Shown in pieces: positions 46,988 to 59,439 of a DNA stretch of 64,000 nt (position 1 is the first letter of the stretch; the number at the start of each line of letters is the position of its first letter). Both the position numbers and the translations under genes were made by a program. Below the pieces are notes generated by a model. It had not been told where the DNA came from. It ran no database searches and worked only from the letters and a program-made list of their open reading frames with translations. The stretch covers positions 7,452,887-7,516,886 of the forward strand of contig CM034392.1 in the NCBI GenBank assembly GCA_019925095.2, read 5' to 3'. Origin of the DNA: Dendrolimus kikuchii. Its lineage: Eukaryota > Arthropoda > Insecta > Lepidoptera > Lasiocampidae.

Positions 46988-48088
46988 GATGTCTGCCCAC
47001 TATTCCATATCATACCATAACCGCGCTAGGAACGTATCTGGCAATAAAATATTATATGTATTGAAAAGTATTAGAAAATGCCCATAGACGGTTCCCTCGC
47101 AAACACCGTTGCGTGCCATGCACGGAGCTTCATTAATTGTTGGCGAGAATATATTGATACGTTCAAGTGGGCATAGTAGGCCGTATTGTATTTCTTACCG
47201 TGCCTGATACGTTCATAGCAGGGTCATGGTATGATCCGGTGTAGTGGGCAGAGACACCTTAAGACAATATCAGAGTATCAAAATATGTTGGAATAAGTTG
47301 CGTTTACATACTCGCGTTGCACATTTATTTTGCCGGTGCCATTATAGATAGGTACTAATAACTCTTTATTGTACACCAATACAAAAATGAACTTGGAAAT
47401 GTTATGGTAGTAGTAGTAGTAGTAAGCATAATATATTTTTTAAGTCTTGTAATCTAATATCAAATAATTATATTAATGGAGAACTATATTTCTCTTTGTT
47501 CAAACTCTTTAGAGCATTAAGGTAGTATGTAAAAAAATATGTGACAAAATATACTGGGACTTTTTAATTTTATTTGGTTTTAATTAACACAACTTCGTCA
47601 TACACAACCCCGTGGACGCTACTTCTAAAGGTTATTAAATATTTATTTTTCATGAAAAAAAGAACTAGTAGCATTGAGGCTCATATTCAAGCACATCGCA
47701 CAGCAATAGCAAGCATATAGTAAGTTGATAATCGCTTATGCTTAATTTGCTGAAGGTATCACGTAGCCTTGTAAGGCCACGTTCATTTAATAAACTTTAA
47801 TGTAACTAGAGCTTAAAAAATGCTGTGGTTTGTACAAATTCTATTTTTAGAGTTCGTAGTCAAATGCTAAAACAGTGGACTTTCGTAACTTCCATGATTT
47901 TTATAGAACTATCGACAAAAGAAAATATACCTAATACTCCTAATACATATGTAACATATTGTATACTACGTAAAGACAAATACCTAAGTATAATCTATAT
48001 CTAAAATTAAATATTGTGTCATTGATCTAACAAGGAGGAAATAAAATATATATAATATTAATTCTTTATTATACCATAAGCAAACATC
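46988..48088. other. D-E intergenic region, no gene seen
   Basis: A minus-strand LINE 3'-end scrap ('taactctttattgtacaccaatacaaaaat') lies at about 47358-47388. The rest is AT-rich and unassigned. Confidence 0.35.
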
Positions 48089-48096
48089 TATATAAA
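48089..48096 (+). promoter_or_regulatory. TATA box of lectin E
   Basis: TATATAAA followed by TAATGGA, 66 bp before the start codon 48162. The GGAAAGCCA element of the other copies is not recognisable upstream. Confidence 0.5.
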
Positions 48097-48161
48097 TAAT
48101 GGACTGTAAATTCTTGAAACATTTGCATCAGAAGCTTCTAATTAAATGAAATGTAATTGAA

Positions 48162-51100
48162 ATGCAGCAATTATTAAGTTTATTAATAGTTATTATACTA
48201 TGTTGTTCAAAATACTCCGGTAAGTCGTTGTAAAGAATTAAAACATTGTATTATACCTATATAAAATATTTTCATTATTTTATCATTTTTGAGATAAGTA
48301 CTTTCCTGTTTTTATCATTAAGTGTATGAATTAATGTACCAATCACTATAGGGCGGATGCCGCCATCCTTTTTTACAAGAGCAAATAAATTAGCACCAAA
48401 TAACGTCGGTACGACTTCGCTTGTCACAGAGCCGACAGCATTAAATTCACCACGTCTGTTAAATCCTTCAAGAGCGTTTCACCTGCGCCTCCGGTAGGAC
48501 CAAAGCAGATCCTTAAGGTGTTGCGGAGTGAGACCATCTTGGCCGCTAGCGGAGCCGCCTTTAAAAGACAACAGACTGGAGAACAATCCTCGGCTCGGTG
48601 ACTAAGTACTTCCCTTACGTTAGGTTGCCTGGAAGATGTCGCTTTTACCGATAAGGCCGACTTTTGTTTTACCAAGTAAATGTTTTATCTATGCTTTTTT
48701 ATAATTTTTATTTTGCACTATTTATCTATATATATATTATTCTTATCCTTATGTGATCTAAGAAAACTGATATATTTTAATTCCTTTCATGTGGGATTTT
48801 TTAAATCTACCACTTAAACATTACAATCTATTCTAAAGAGATTAATATGTATTATATAGGTATATATAACCTAAATAAACTTAAAATATTTATACCAAAA
48901 ATGTGTCCATTGAAATTTTTCCTCATTGTATCTATTAAGGCGAATACACATTTTTTTTAGTTTTTTTGATAATACGTATACTACATTATACAATATATTA
49001 TAATAAATGACTATTATAAAATTCAATGCTGTCAGTATATCATAGATCACCATACAGTATTGGAGTCGGCTTTTGTAGAAGACTTGGTAATACTTCAATA
49101 AAACACTAGGGGCTTACTCTCAAACAACTCTTGTTGTTTGTCTCCAATGTTAAAACGGAATTTACAAAAACAAACAACGGAAGGCGAGGCACGATTTAAG
49201 CCTTAAATTAGACGAATGCATTTCTGTCTTTCAATGTGTATAGAAATAAGACATAATAATTAAAACAAAAAAAGTGTTCCAGGCTTCGCCCTTATGCCAC
49301 GGCCAAGGGTGCATAGCCTGGCCTCCCCGCGGGCCCTGGCAGGCGGTGGCACAACGGCCTTATCCATTGTCGGGGAGCTACTTTTTGTCCCCGGCATCTT
49401 CAGTCAGAGAACCCTTTCCCCAGGGACCCACTTAATAGAAGGTGGTTACCGTCGCCTATAGACGTGTGAACCATCAGGAGTGAAGCCAATGGGATAGAGG
49501 GATCAGACAGGAGAAATGGTGTAAAGCGGATAAGGAAGGGGAATTGAATATAGGACGGGGAAGTTAGGATAAGGCAAGGGGGAAGTTCCCCTTGTTATTG
49601 AAGAGGGTACTTTCCCTCGCAGGGTACTCTAAGTGAGAAAGCCAAGCGTCAGAGTACGACAGATGTCGTGCCTATGAACTAGTTCCCGTGACACCCCATA
49701 AAAGTCCACAGGAGAGGGCTGCAGGTTCAGGTTAATGGGTAGTTTGATGGCCGATATCCCCGTGTCCTTCGCTCGGAAGCCATCGTGAGAATAAGACAGT
49801 TCAAGAGTACCACATGTTCCTCGGTTTAAAGTCTCCGCCAAGGCCCGAGGATGCTGTCACAAGAAAGACATTCCCTTGCGTTAACAAGAAATGGGAGGAG
49901 GGAAATGTGAGCTATCGAAATTCTCACTCATCGTACGAAATACGATTAACTAGAGGCTAAAAACTAACTAACTCCGTTGGCTCAGCGACCGAAAGCGAGT
50001 CTTGGCATCCGAAACGAGAGCACGCCACTTTCCTCTCTCTTGCGCAGTGTCTTGCCAGTTGTGGGCTTGTAGTTCGGTTAGGTGCTGACCTAAGCTGCTA
50101 AGTGGAAGATGTTCCACTTTATCTTCCCAGCGATACTTGGGATGACCAACCGGTCGCCGACCGACTGGTCGCCCCAAGTATGTTACTTACTAAAGCCTAA
50201 CCATTATATTATAAAGACAGAACTTTGGAACTCGTTGTTCTTCCATTCATAAATTATTGTATGCGAGACCGATTCCGCGTTTAATATTTTTCTATGTAAC
50301 GAATATTTTTACCATGGCATTTTCTGACCAGAAATGCGCAATGAGTTTGGGAGATATTTCACAATATTTGTGGTTGATTATTTTCAGAATGCAGGCAGTT
50401 TCGGTTCGATTACAAGTATTTTCAAGATGTGGATGGCTATTTCAAATACAGTGCAGTCCCAGCTACATGGCTTGATGCTAATTTAAGATGCCAATTTGAA
50501 GGTAAGTTGACATTTATTTCTTTTTTTAAATAATAATCACATAAAAATTACAAACTAGGAAACAATAAAGGAAACATAACTTATATTGTATTATACCTAT
50601 AATCCTTTAAGACTATAAGTAGAATACTGAGTCTAGGTAGTCGAAGTCAAAGTTCCTAGAAGGCTGGCTACGGTAACTATGCTGTATCACCATGCTGATC
50701 CGTTGTCCAGGGTAAGAACCAGCTCTCTGTTCACCTGTAGAGTCAATGAGTCGTTTTGACACGTCTATGAGACTCATGGTCTCAAGACTACAGTCAAAAT
50801 ATTTCAACAGTAAACGGCACGATTATATAACTTACATCGAGAATTGGGTATGGAAGAGAGAGCATGAAAGTAGAGTAAACGCGGTCGAGATGCGAGCACT
50901 GCGCAAAATCTGCGGAGTGACGCTCGCGGACCGCGTTCGTAATACCGAAGTAAGAAAGAAAGTTGGTCTGAAAGAGAGTGTTGGGGTGAAGGTAAGGAAA
51001 GGAATGCTCCGGTGGTTCGGGCATGTGGAAAGAATGCATGATGAAAGAATGACTAAACAGATATACAATGCAAAAGTGGATGGATGCAGAAGGTGATGTC

Positions 51101-54100
51101 AGGAGCCTTAAGAACAGACGAGCTTGCATGACAAGAGTTATGAATGTCAAAGAGGCAAGTGAGGTGTTTAAGAATAAGCCTAAATGGCACTCTGTTGTTC
51201 GTGCCTACCCCACAAGGGAACTGGCGTGAAGTTATGTATGTATGTATGTATGTATGTACATCGAGGGTTGTATGTATAATTGCGCCGTTGACGCTGGAGT
51301 GACTCAGCTGTTTCCGCCGCCGAACTGGCTGATCTAGACGTGTTCGATGAATGGGATGCGGTTAACGTGTCCACGCAGGTCGCATCCTATACCAAAGACT
51401 TGCTCAAATATATCCTGTTAAAAAAATTATGTTTTAACGGCTTTAAGCGTAGTATTTTATTCTATTTTTATTATTCCGACGTTTTGACCACTTTTCAGTA
51501 GCCGTGATTACGGAAGATGAAGATGTCATGTATCAATAAGAATTATTAAAGTTTTTATTTAGCCTACCGCGCCAACTTGGTAATTTTAATTATTTAGTTT
51601 TAATATTTACTTTTGGTTATTATTTACTCTATGGAAGCCTAATCTAATTTACCAATGCTTCGCAATATGTTGTGGCTTGAAGAGAAAAAGCAGCACAAGA
51701 AACTCTTCAGCAACATGCCTAGCTCTAATAACTTTATATAATATTAAAATGGGTGAGAGGTAAATTTGGTAATTTATAAAGAAACAATTAAATATTTAAA
51801 AAAAAGTAAAATACCGATCCCCATCTGCAGTGGTGCCAATTATACCTACTTTCAGTAGGTATTCGTTTTAGAAATCTCGCCTACAATTAGACAGACAAAT
51901 CCTTCGGTTTCCGCAAATAAGTCACCAAAACGTAGCCAGTTCACCGACGCTGGTAGGTCCACATCAGGCCGTGTTAAATCCTGATATAACCTAGTGTGCA
52001 ACTCTGCTCTTGTACGTTCATACGATCAGAGATACTCATTACCAACGGCCTCTATTATTATTAAACATTCCAATATTCTTAGCGTATTTTATATTCTTGT
52101 CTGTTGCCAACCAGCCTATCCTGCACGCTTTCTATATATTTTTTTGATGTATAAGTTCAACAGACAGTCAGACGGCCCATATGATGGAAAGCGGTTACCA
52201 TCGCCTATGGATATATGTAACACCAAAGGTGCTAACCAATGTCCTACAGCTCTCTAAAGGGAGATTGAATCCTGGCCACTAATGCCGGAACACAACTCAG
52301 TTGTTATGGTGGCCTACTCTAGACCAGGGGTTTTAGCCATCCAGAAGTACAAATACTCACTTAGCTGTGAGTTATTTTGTCGCTTATTACTTTCTCCGTT
52401 TCTGCACAGATCCTAATAGCAGTTGAATCCTAATATTTCGATAAATTTTAATAGTTATATATTTTTTATTTATTACAATTTTCTGCATTTGTGGATAATT
52501 TCATCTGTGTAAGCATTATATTAAATGAAGATATTGTCATTTTAGGCTCTGAATTAGCGTCCCCAATTAATTCTCTTATGCGCCATGTCATGCAAGAGTT
52601 CAGCAAATCAGATCAAGAAACCAATAAGGCGTTATGGACTGGAATTTCCGCCATATTCTCAAAAGGAGACTATTTTTCAGTTGGAGGTTTGTATTCAGTT
52701 ACAGTCCACATTCACTTGAAAAGGTGACCTGCAATAAATGCTTTGTGCAAAACTTGATTGATGTAAAAGTTATAAGAGGTATTACTAAAATAATATGATA
52801 TTATAATAACTGTTTTTTATTAGATGATCTCTTCGGAATGTCCACGATTTAAAGAAAGTCCTTACTTTTTATATTCTAATTGACGATTGCTTGCTATTCA
52901 ACATTCAAATTTCAATTCGTTCCTTCGGGCTCCGCTTTTAATAATAAAATTTAAGAAACAAAAAAATTACATTAATAAAATCATATCATTTATTTCACAA
53001 AAAAATGTACATATTGTAGCAGGTGGTAGGTGGTTTTTACAGAGATCGACATGTTTTTTGCCTGTTCCGCGCACAAATTTAGCTACAGATGATTAATAAT
53101 GTAGTGGGACACTTACAAGCCAATAGATGGCGCTGTGTAATAATAGAAGTCACAAACGTTACCCAAAACATACAAAGAATGTATACAAATTTTCAACAAT
53201 AAGAGTGGGCCTAGGCCTGCGAGGAACATCATTAGCCTCGCTGAAAGATCTTCCTTTGAGACGGAGGAGGCAAGAGCATTCCGTCTCGCTCTTCCACCCG
53301 CTACGGGGCACCCCCTTCAATAAATTATTTTATATAAGTTATTACTTTCCACACAATCACTATTAATTAAAAAAAAAATATACTAATTATAGTATTACCA
53401 TCGGTTATTAATGTGCGTGCGTTACAAAATAATTAGAGGTCGGGTAATCAGTGAAAAAAGGTTGAAAGATTCTTTTACATTGATACCTACCTACTAATCA
53501 TGTAGAATATGTTGTATTCAAGGTCAAGCTAATAAAAGCATGTTAAAATACTTTCAAAGAACATTGACTTAAAAATAATCCCGTTGGGCGGTTTTTGTGC
53601 TATGATAGTTCACAAAAGGTCGACATGACAATTTTCTAGTGTTGTGACGTCACATACCATATAATCGATATTGATTAGGTGCACAACAAAACTGTGGTCA
53701 AATGCGTCTTATTTATGGAGTTAAAAATAAAGCCATTAACAAATGGACATATTAGAACATATACACGTTAGCTGTCAATATGTAACGTCATTATCATTTA
53801 AACACAATACTGCAGTATTCTAATTATTCTTCCGCTGATTTTCACAATTTACTAATACTTTCCTGTCAATTCTCATGTTTGATAATAGATTTTTTATTAT
53901 TTAACACGTGACCAAGAAATAAGCAAAGTTATTTTCAATACTCAACTACTGTACAAGCAACTTGAGCAAGATCCAGATGGATACGTGGTCGATGCTCTTA
54001 TTCTCCAATACATCGGTTGTTGGTCCAATGGGTGGATGAGGGGCTTCGAGCATGAGCTCTTTACTACGGCTGCAGCTCGGAGGGCAACTACCCTCCAGTA

Positions 54101-57100
54101 TCGGTGAGTGGGAGCCGCCGTAGTGTCGGCGACTCGCCGGGCCAATCAGCGGCTTTCGGTGGTCTTCGCGGGCTTCGCGTTGGCTGTCTTTGGCATCTGA
54201 TGGCCTGTCTGCGGCTTTAGGGGCTTGATTCGCGACTCCTTAACATCGCGGACTCGTGCATAACTATTTAACTAAAGTGGGCGCTGTTCGAATCTGTAGG
54301 GCATCTCCCCTCCGCGCCTCATCTCATATCCCGATTGTTATATCGACATGTCGTACACTATACCTAATTTCAATTAATTACTTTTTAGAGATTCGTAGTC
54401 AAATAACCAAAAGGATGAACGTTAATATCTACGGAAACTTTAGACGTTCGTGTTCCTACATACACAAGCTAGATAGTTACATAGGTGGATAGATAGTAGC
54501 AGTTTATTGCTCACCAAATAAACAATTGTAAAAAAAAATAACAAAACAAAACTGACTTCACTAAAAAGTATTACATTTTGTAAATTTCTTGTTGTTCTAT
54601 TATGTTTTAGGTACTTGGCACCGACTTCTAGATGTTGAAGTCGGTTAAATATTTATTCTTTTGTTTTTAGTGTGAAGTCGGTTTTGTTTTTGTTAAAAAA
54701 AAATAGTTTTTACTTTTTATGTGCGCAAATAATTCAATAGATTTAGAAATAATATATTAAGCACCTGTAGAAATTGTACAAACTGGCACGCGTATACTAA
54801 TTTGCTATCTCACGCTTCAGTGTGATATGCTCTTTAACAATGGTTGCTCTCGATTTCCTTGCGATCCACAGATACAGATCCTAACTTTGTGACTATGGAC
54901 TATGGGATCATCTCACAAGTTAAAAAAACAATTTGAAAATCAGTCCACAATTGACGAAGAAATCGCGAAAACATGCCTACAAATATTTTCCAAGAATATA
55001 GGCGCACAGCGTTCTTTAATAAGGGTAATGCTCGATAGCCCTGGGATCCGCCCTACTCATCAAATCCTGACTTGGTGACCATGGGTCTACCTCTGGAGTA
55101 TACCCTTACGAGTAAAGGAAATAATTTGAAAATTAGTTTACAATTGACGGAGATATCGTGTTACGAAGAATTTGGCTAACAATTTTCGTGAGTTTCTCTA
55201 ATTCCTTGGAATCCACTCATCAGATCCTGACATGATGACGATGGCTCCAATTCGGGAGTATAACCTTTCGATTAAAAGAAAAATTTTGAATATCGATCCA
55301 CAATTGACGGAGAAATCGAGTAACGAACATATAAAAAAAAACCATACACATGAATTGCGAACCTCTTCCTTCTTCAAGTCGGTTAAAAATGTATTAAAAT
55401 ATTGTTTTGGTAAAAACGATAGGCGGCCTTATCATCTCTTCGAGGCAACCTAACTTAATACAAATTAAACTAATTTCGCGATGTAGGTGGTGCCGAGTAT
55501 TAAATAGGATTGAACTTAAATACACATGCTTAAAATACTTTTTTGTAGATTTTTTGATTTGTTAAATTTTTGTGTATTTTTGGATTTCAGGGGTCCCGTT
55601 AGCCAGAATGCCAATAACTTGGGCGAAAAATGAGCCTGACAATTTTCAAAACTGCGAAGATTGTTTAATATTGTTACAAAATGGAACTTTAGCCGATGTC
55701 TCATGCAATGATACTTTTCCCTATGCTTGTTTTCGAAAGAAGACGAGTTTAGTAACTGAATGTGGAACAACCGATCCTGGTAAGCTGACTATTTTTTACT
55801 AATAGTAGACTATATTATGCTATACAGTATATCAAATCATATATTATTGTAACATCAAATTGCGCGTAATTTGAACGCATGCAAAGTTTACCCATTTACT
55901 GATTTGATTGATTGGGGTAAAATAACGAGCGTTTCGAACATTAATTTATGGATGCCTATTAAAAATGTTCATTATTTCCATATTGAATGATATGAATGAA
56001 AAATAGAACATTTTGTTTAAAAACATCCCTTTCCCTTGGTTTGCCGTTTGCCATTCCTTCCAGAAATTGATCCTGATGAGCTACACTATAATTTGGTATA
56101 TATATATATATATATACATATATGAGTTTCAAAATCAGCTGATTTATTCCTTACAAGCACAATTGATTTTTCTAAAATCTAATTACGTCATTTTAGTTTT
56201 CGTAAAAATCGGCCTCGAGACTTCTATTAGGGTTTTTCGCTATTTCGTATAGTTTAGGATTTAACCCTGAAAGCCAGCCCACTTGAATAATTAAAGCAGT
56301 AGACATAATTTTTAACTTAGTGCGAATGTAAAGTTTTCACAGAACTGTCATTTTTGCTCATCTGTTTCCTTTTCAAACACCGTACAAACTGGATGCGAGA
56401 ACTGGAAGCTGTTACAAATTCCATAAGGGACCACGGAGTTGGAGTCGAGCGTTCATGACTTGTGCAGCGGAAGGTGGCTATTTGGCTATAGTCGATGTAG
56501 TTGGAGAACATCTGGTACTCAAGGATATATTTGCTAAAAATCCTTCCAATACACTCTTCGGCTATGCACGAGATAGCGCACATATTGGATTTAGGGATTT
56601 AGATGGCAGAGGCACCTGGACAACGATACACGGTTTGTTGTTTTATTAAATTTACGAAGCAAGCACAGTCTGAGACTTATTTTATGGCCATTTTTGTGCC
56701 GGGTATAGACAAGACAACCGAAGCTAGAGTCCATTCACGCTTAAGGCATGAGACAGGTACATTAGAGGCTTCTGGTATAGGTGAGGCGTCAGCGCGATTC
56801 GGGCGCGGCGCCACTCTTTACATGTTTCATACAAAATTTATAGAAGTTTTGGGGCGTCAAACATAAAACAGCTCTACGCCACTCCATTTGTATATGTCCC
56901 ATGTCCGGCCCCTTCTATATATTTGATATGAAACAGGTAATGAGCGTCGGCACCTAAGCTATACCCGGCGCCACTTATGCATGTACTGCGCCTAAGGCTT
57001 ATAGATAAGGGAGTTCAGCGCTTTTGTCGCCGTGGGGTGCTTTGCGTCCTACTGTGATAATGGATGAGGTGGTCTTGGCCGGCGCCTGTCAAGCTCTATG

Positions 57101-58199
57101 CAGGGCACATAATTGCCATTTCCCGCAGCCCAAGCTATAAACGAATTAAAGTTTTAGTGGCTATTCTATTCCGGCAGTGGTAAAATGCTTCCACCAAGGT
57201 CCAGGAGTAGGTAATAAGTCCGCAAACGAAAACGGAACTCCTCATAAAAAGGGTTAACGATCGGGTTTCATTTGCCATCATTGGCTCTATGTAGGAGTTT
57301 CATCTAAAGGTCAAATGGTTAGGCGTAAGACTCCTAACGTTAACGCTACGTGATAGATTCCCGGTGAATGCTAACCAACGATCGTCTCCCTCCGTTGACC
57401 GTGTGTGTATGCTGTCTGAAACGAGTCATAAAATATACCTTGTCCTATATCTTGACTTATATTGCGCAATGATTATAATTAAATTATTTTTAAGAAAAGA
57501 TTGATAGAGTTCAAATTTTCTTGTTTAATAATAATTGAATTTGTAATGTATGGGCGATATTACGCAATGTTTTTAGCTCGGTTATTCAAAACGATCCAGT
57601 GTGCACAATTAATCAACATTACAGATATAGCCTAAGATTTTCTTTATGTTAGCCCACCTTTTATAGTCATCAAGAATTTATGACAGTAATGAGTGGTCCA
57701 TTAGTGCTCAAAATTTTTAATTAACTGTTTATTTGTTAGCAACATTTTAAAAATTTTAGGCTCAGAATAATAATTTCCACTTGTGAGCTTTTTGGTAACA
57801 TAATCTTTTCTCTTCGCAATTGGTTGGCCACAGACTTATTGAGAATGTTTTGGTTATTATAATGAATTTGGATATAAATTTTAATCATAGCAAAGCTTGC
57901 ACTCCTTCGTATGCTCATTACGCATTACGCGGTGCAAAGTTTTTCATAACGTTATCAATTATAATTTACTTCCCAATGTATAACTGACTACTTTATTTTT
58001 AGGTGATAGAGTCGAAGATTTGATTGCAGCATCTAAAGGAAATTGGTCTAATAATCAACCAGACAGCGTTTCACGCAATGGTGTTATCCAACAATGCGGA
58101 AGTATATTCCGCTCAGGTCTCTTCGATGACAATTTTTGTGATTTACCAACCCCATTTATTTGTGAAAAAAGTCCAGATAGCCTCATAAATTTAGATTAA
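48162..58199 (+). CDS. Dual-CRD C-type lectin, copy E (diverged; exon 5 acceptor lost)
   Basis: Exons: 48162-48219, 50388-50501, 52546-52686, 55591-55779, 56381-56632 and 58003-58199. Would encode 316 aa in frame with phase 1 throughout. Signal peptide MQQLLSLLIVIILCCSKYSG. CRD1 has WLDANLRC, ALWTGISAIFSKGDYFS, EPD at 119-121, NCEDC and NGT. CRD2 has GSCYKFH, WSRAFMTC, GTWTTIHG and QPD at 270-272, but GLFDDNFC in place of GLYDDIWC. Exon 5 is one codon shorter than in the others. By homology exon 5 should follow an AG at 56379-56380, but the bases are AC. Upstream in-frame AGs run into a stop (TAA near 56329). The first in-frame downstream AG (56448-56449) would delete about 23 residues including a CRD2 Cys. 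So E is either a very young pseudogene, uses a rare or shortened splice, or has a base error here. The gene spans 10 kb because introns carry many repeats. Confidence 0.82.
48345..48690. mobile_element. LINE 3' fragment in intron 1 of lectin E
   Basis: Contains 'ttgcctggaagatgtcgctt' and 'accgataaggccgac', like the LINE end at 22250-22440, preceded by a GC-richer segment with an 83-codon minus-strand frame that shows no domain. Confidence 0.5.
49262..49870. repeat. GC-rich LINE-like fragment in intron 1 of lectin E
   Basis: 'ccacggccaagggtgcatag' and 'cctggcctccccgcgggccc' are typical of lepidopteran LINE 3' regions. 49440-49460 matches a family-S phrase ('ggtggttaccgtcgcctatagac'). No intact frame. 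Confidence 0.45.
49965..50180 (-). mobile_element. LINE C-terminal fragment
   Basis: The minus strand encodes GHPKYRWEDKV, WQDTAQERGKWRALVSDAKT and a serine-rich end: the RTE-like '..RPKxRWED ... DRxxWRxLV' tail. No upstream domains. Lies in intron 1 of lectin E. Confidence 0.7.
50607..51405. repeat. Dispersed repeat in intron 2 of lectin E, split by an RTE insertion
   Basis: Its two halves (50607-50841 and 51257-51405) match consecutive parts of the repeat in lectin B intron 1 (31990-32625). The gap between them is exactly the LINE at 50842-51256. Confidence 0.6.
50842..51256 (+). mobile_element. RTE-type LINE insertion in intron 2 of lectin E
   Basis: The longest RTE tail in the window: it adds upstream residues VEMRALRKICGVTLADRVRN before the shared KVRKGMLRWFGHVERMHDER block. 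An internal deletion after KVDGCR removes about 60 bp (the SRGRPRHTFHDQ region). The (ATGT)n tail is followed by TACATCGAG, duplicated at 50833-50841 and 51257-51265. Confidence 0.88.
52140..52425 (-). repeat. Family-S repeat in intron 2 of lectin E
   Basis: Minus-strand copy from 'gcagaaacggagaaagtaata' (52410s) to a T-rich tail near 52140. Diverged from the 13855 copy throughout. Confidence 0.65.
53120..53330 (+). repeat. Repeat fragment in intron 3 of lectin E
   Basis: 'tgagacggaggaggcaagagcattccgtctcg' contains a short inverted repeat (GAGACGGA/TCCGTCTC) and ends 'ggggcacccccttcaataaa'. Resembles a dispersed lepidopteran retroelement; family not assigned. Confidence 0.4.
53940..54340. 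other. GC-rich segment in intron 3 of lectin E
   Basis: Markedly GC-richer than its surroundings, with 'gcgggcttcgcgttggctg' and 'cggactcgtgc'. No open frame with a domain; probably LINE 3' UTR. Confidence 0.3.
54600..55400. repeat. Degenerate tandem repeat with GAAGTCGGTT flanks
   Basis: Three diverged units of roughly 165 bp, at about 54863, 55035 and 55195. Each contains 'gatcct(a/g)ac(t/a)t', 'tgactatgg/tgaccatgg', 'aatttgaaaat' and 'cacaattgacg(g/a)ag'. The word GAAGTCGGTT (or its complement) occurs at both sides (54630-54680 and 55376). Lies in intron 3 of lectin E. Confidence 0.55.
56650..57420. other. GC-richer insert in intron 5 of lectin E
   Basis: Contains 'gggcgcggcgcc', 'cccggcgccact' and other GC-rich words absent from the introns 5 of A-D, which are only 76-313 bp. 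No recognisable coding frame and no clear boundaries. Confidence 0.35.
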
Positions 58200-59439
58200 A
58201 AGACCTGAGAATCCAGGTTCAAGAGTTTTATTCTCAAATTATTTATTTAATTCTTCAATACACTCTACGACGATGGTATCGAGTTGGCTTTTACATCCCC
58301 TTACTTTAAATACAGTTTATTTAATCAGAGAAAATATGTTATTAATGCCTGGAAACTTCTTCCTCATTATCTGTAAACTGCGTTCTCGTAAAATACTGCA
58401 GTTAAAACTAGACTGGAGAAAGAAATGGAGATTACAGTTGAGAATCATCGAACCTTAGTGCAAGCGTCAGCGAAACTTCACATTATAAACTAATAAACAC
58501 ACGTGTCGCAACCGCAGCAACAAGAGATATAACAACTCTATTCAATTATTCGATAGCAATACATTTGAATATATTACCAAGAAGACAAAGAATGGGCCCA
58601 AGCTGGCCCAGTGACCTCCAATCTTCCCTTATAGTCACCCCAAACCTCGCAGTTATTAATTCACTATTTCAAAAGTCTTTATATAATCAACTTTATACAC
58701 ATTTAAACACACAAACAATTTCATAAACATTTCAATCATACACAAATGTATGGACTTACTCAGTTTACTGAAGATCGCAGCGCCTGGCGAATGGTAGAAC
58801 AATTGTGTCTGTCTCGCATCATGCACCATTTAAATACTATAAATTACTTGAAAGTACCCTCAATTAAATGTTCGCAATCTAGAATATCCAGCAAGTTATT
58901 AATGCCTCTTACAAATGCCACCAAAACTTTTAGTAAATATAACAGTATCGTATTCCCTAACAATCTTGTTATTCACTGCAACGGATCAATAATCATCCGC
59001 CTTAAAATAGCTATTGTTCCGTGATATCTAACATATTCTATTAAATTATGACATTATTATACGAGTCATTAATACACCTATAGCTTCATAACATGAATAC
59101 TAAAAATATATATTAGCTGCCATAAATTAAGCATGTCAAAATTTGTGAGATTTGCGTTCGTGGATACTGTTGAAAAAAAGTTTAGATGACTAAAAATAAA
59201 CAAAACTATTGTGTGTATTATACATTATCAAGAACGCAATAATTTACTATACATTGCGGGCGTATTATAAGTAATTATTCTATGCCTTTCACGACCACGG
59301 GCCATGAAAATGGCCCAAATATTTGGAGGGCTTGCGTGGGGCCATGGGAATGCCAACACGTAGAGGCCCCTTGACAAATTATATATAAATGTAGCGTGAC
59401 CCTAACTAGCTATTATCTCTGTCTATACCATATAATAAT
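58200..59439. other. No gene seen after lectin E
   Basis: Open frames at 58273-58458 and 58746-59024 have no recognisable domain. No seventh lectin copy or exon follows lectin E within the window. Confidence 0.4.

Noticed and set aside
58746..59024. 92-codon frame after lectin E as another gene or lectin exon
   Set aside because: No lectin motifs, no Cys pattern, no domain and no splice context.
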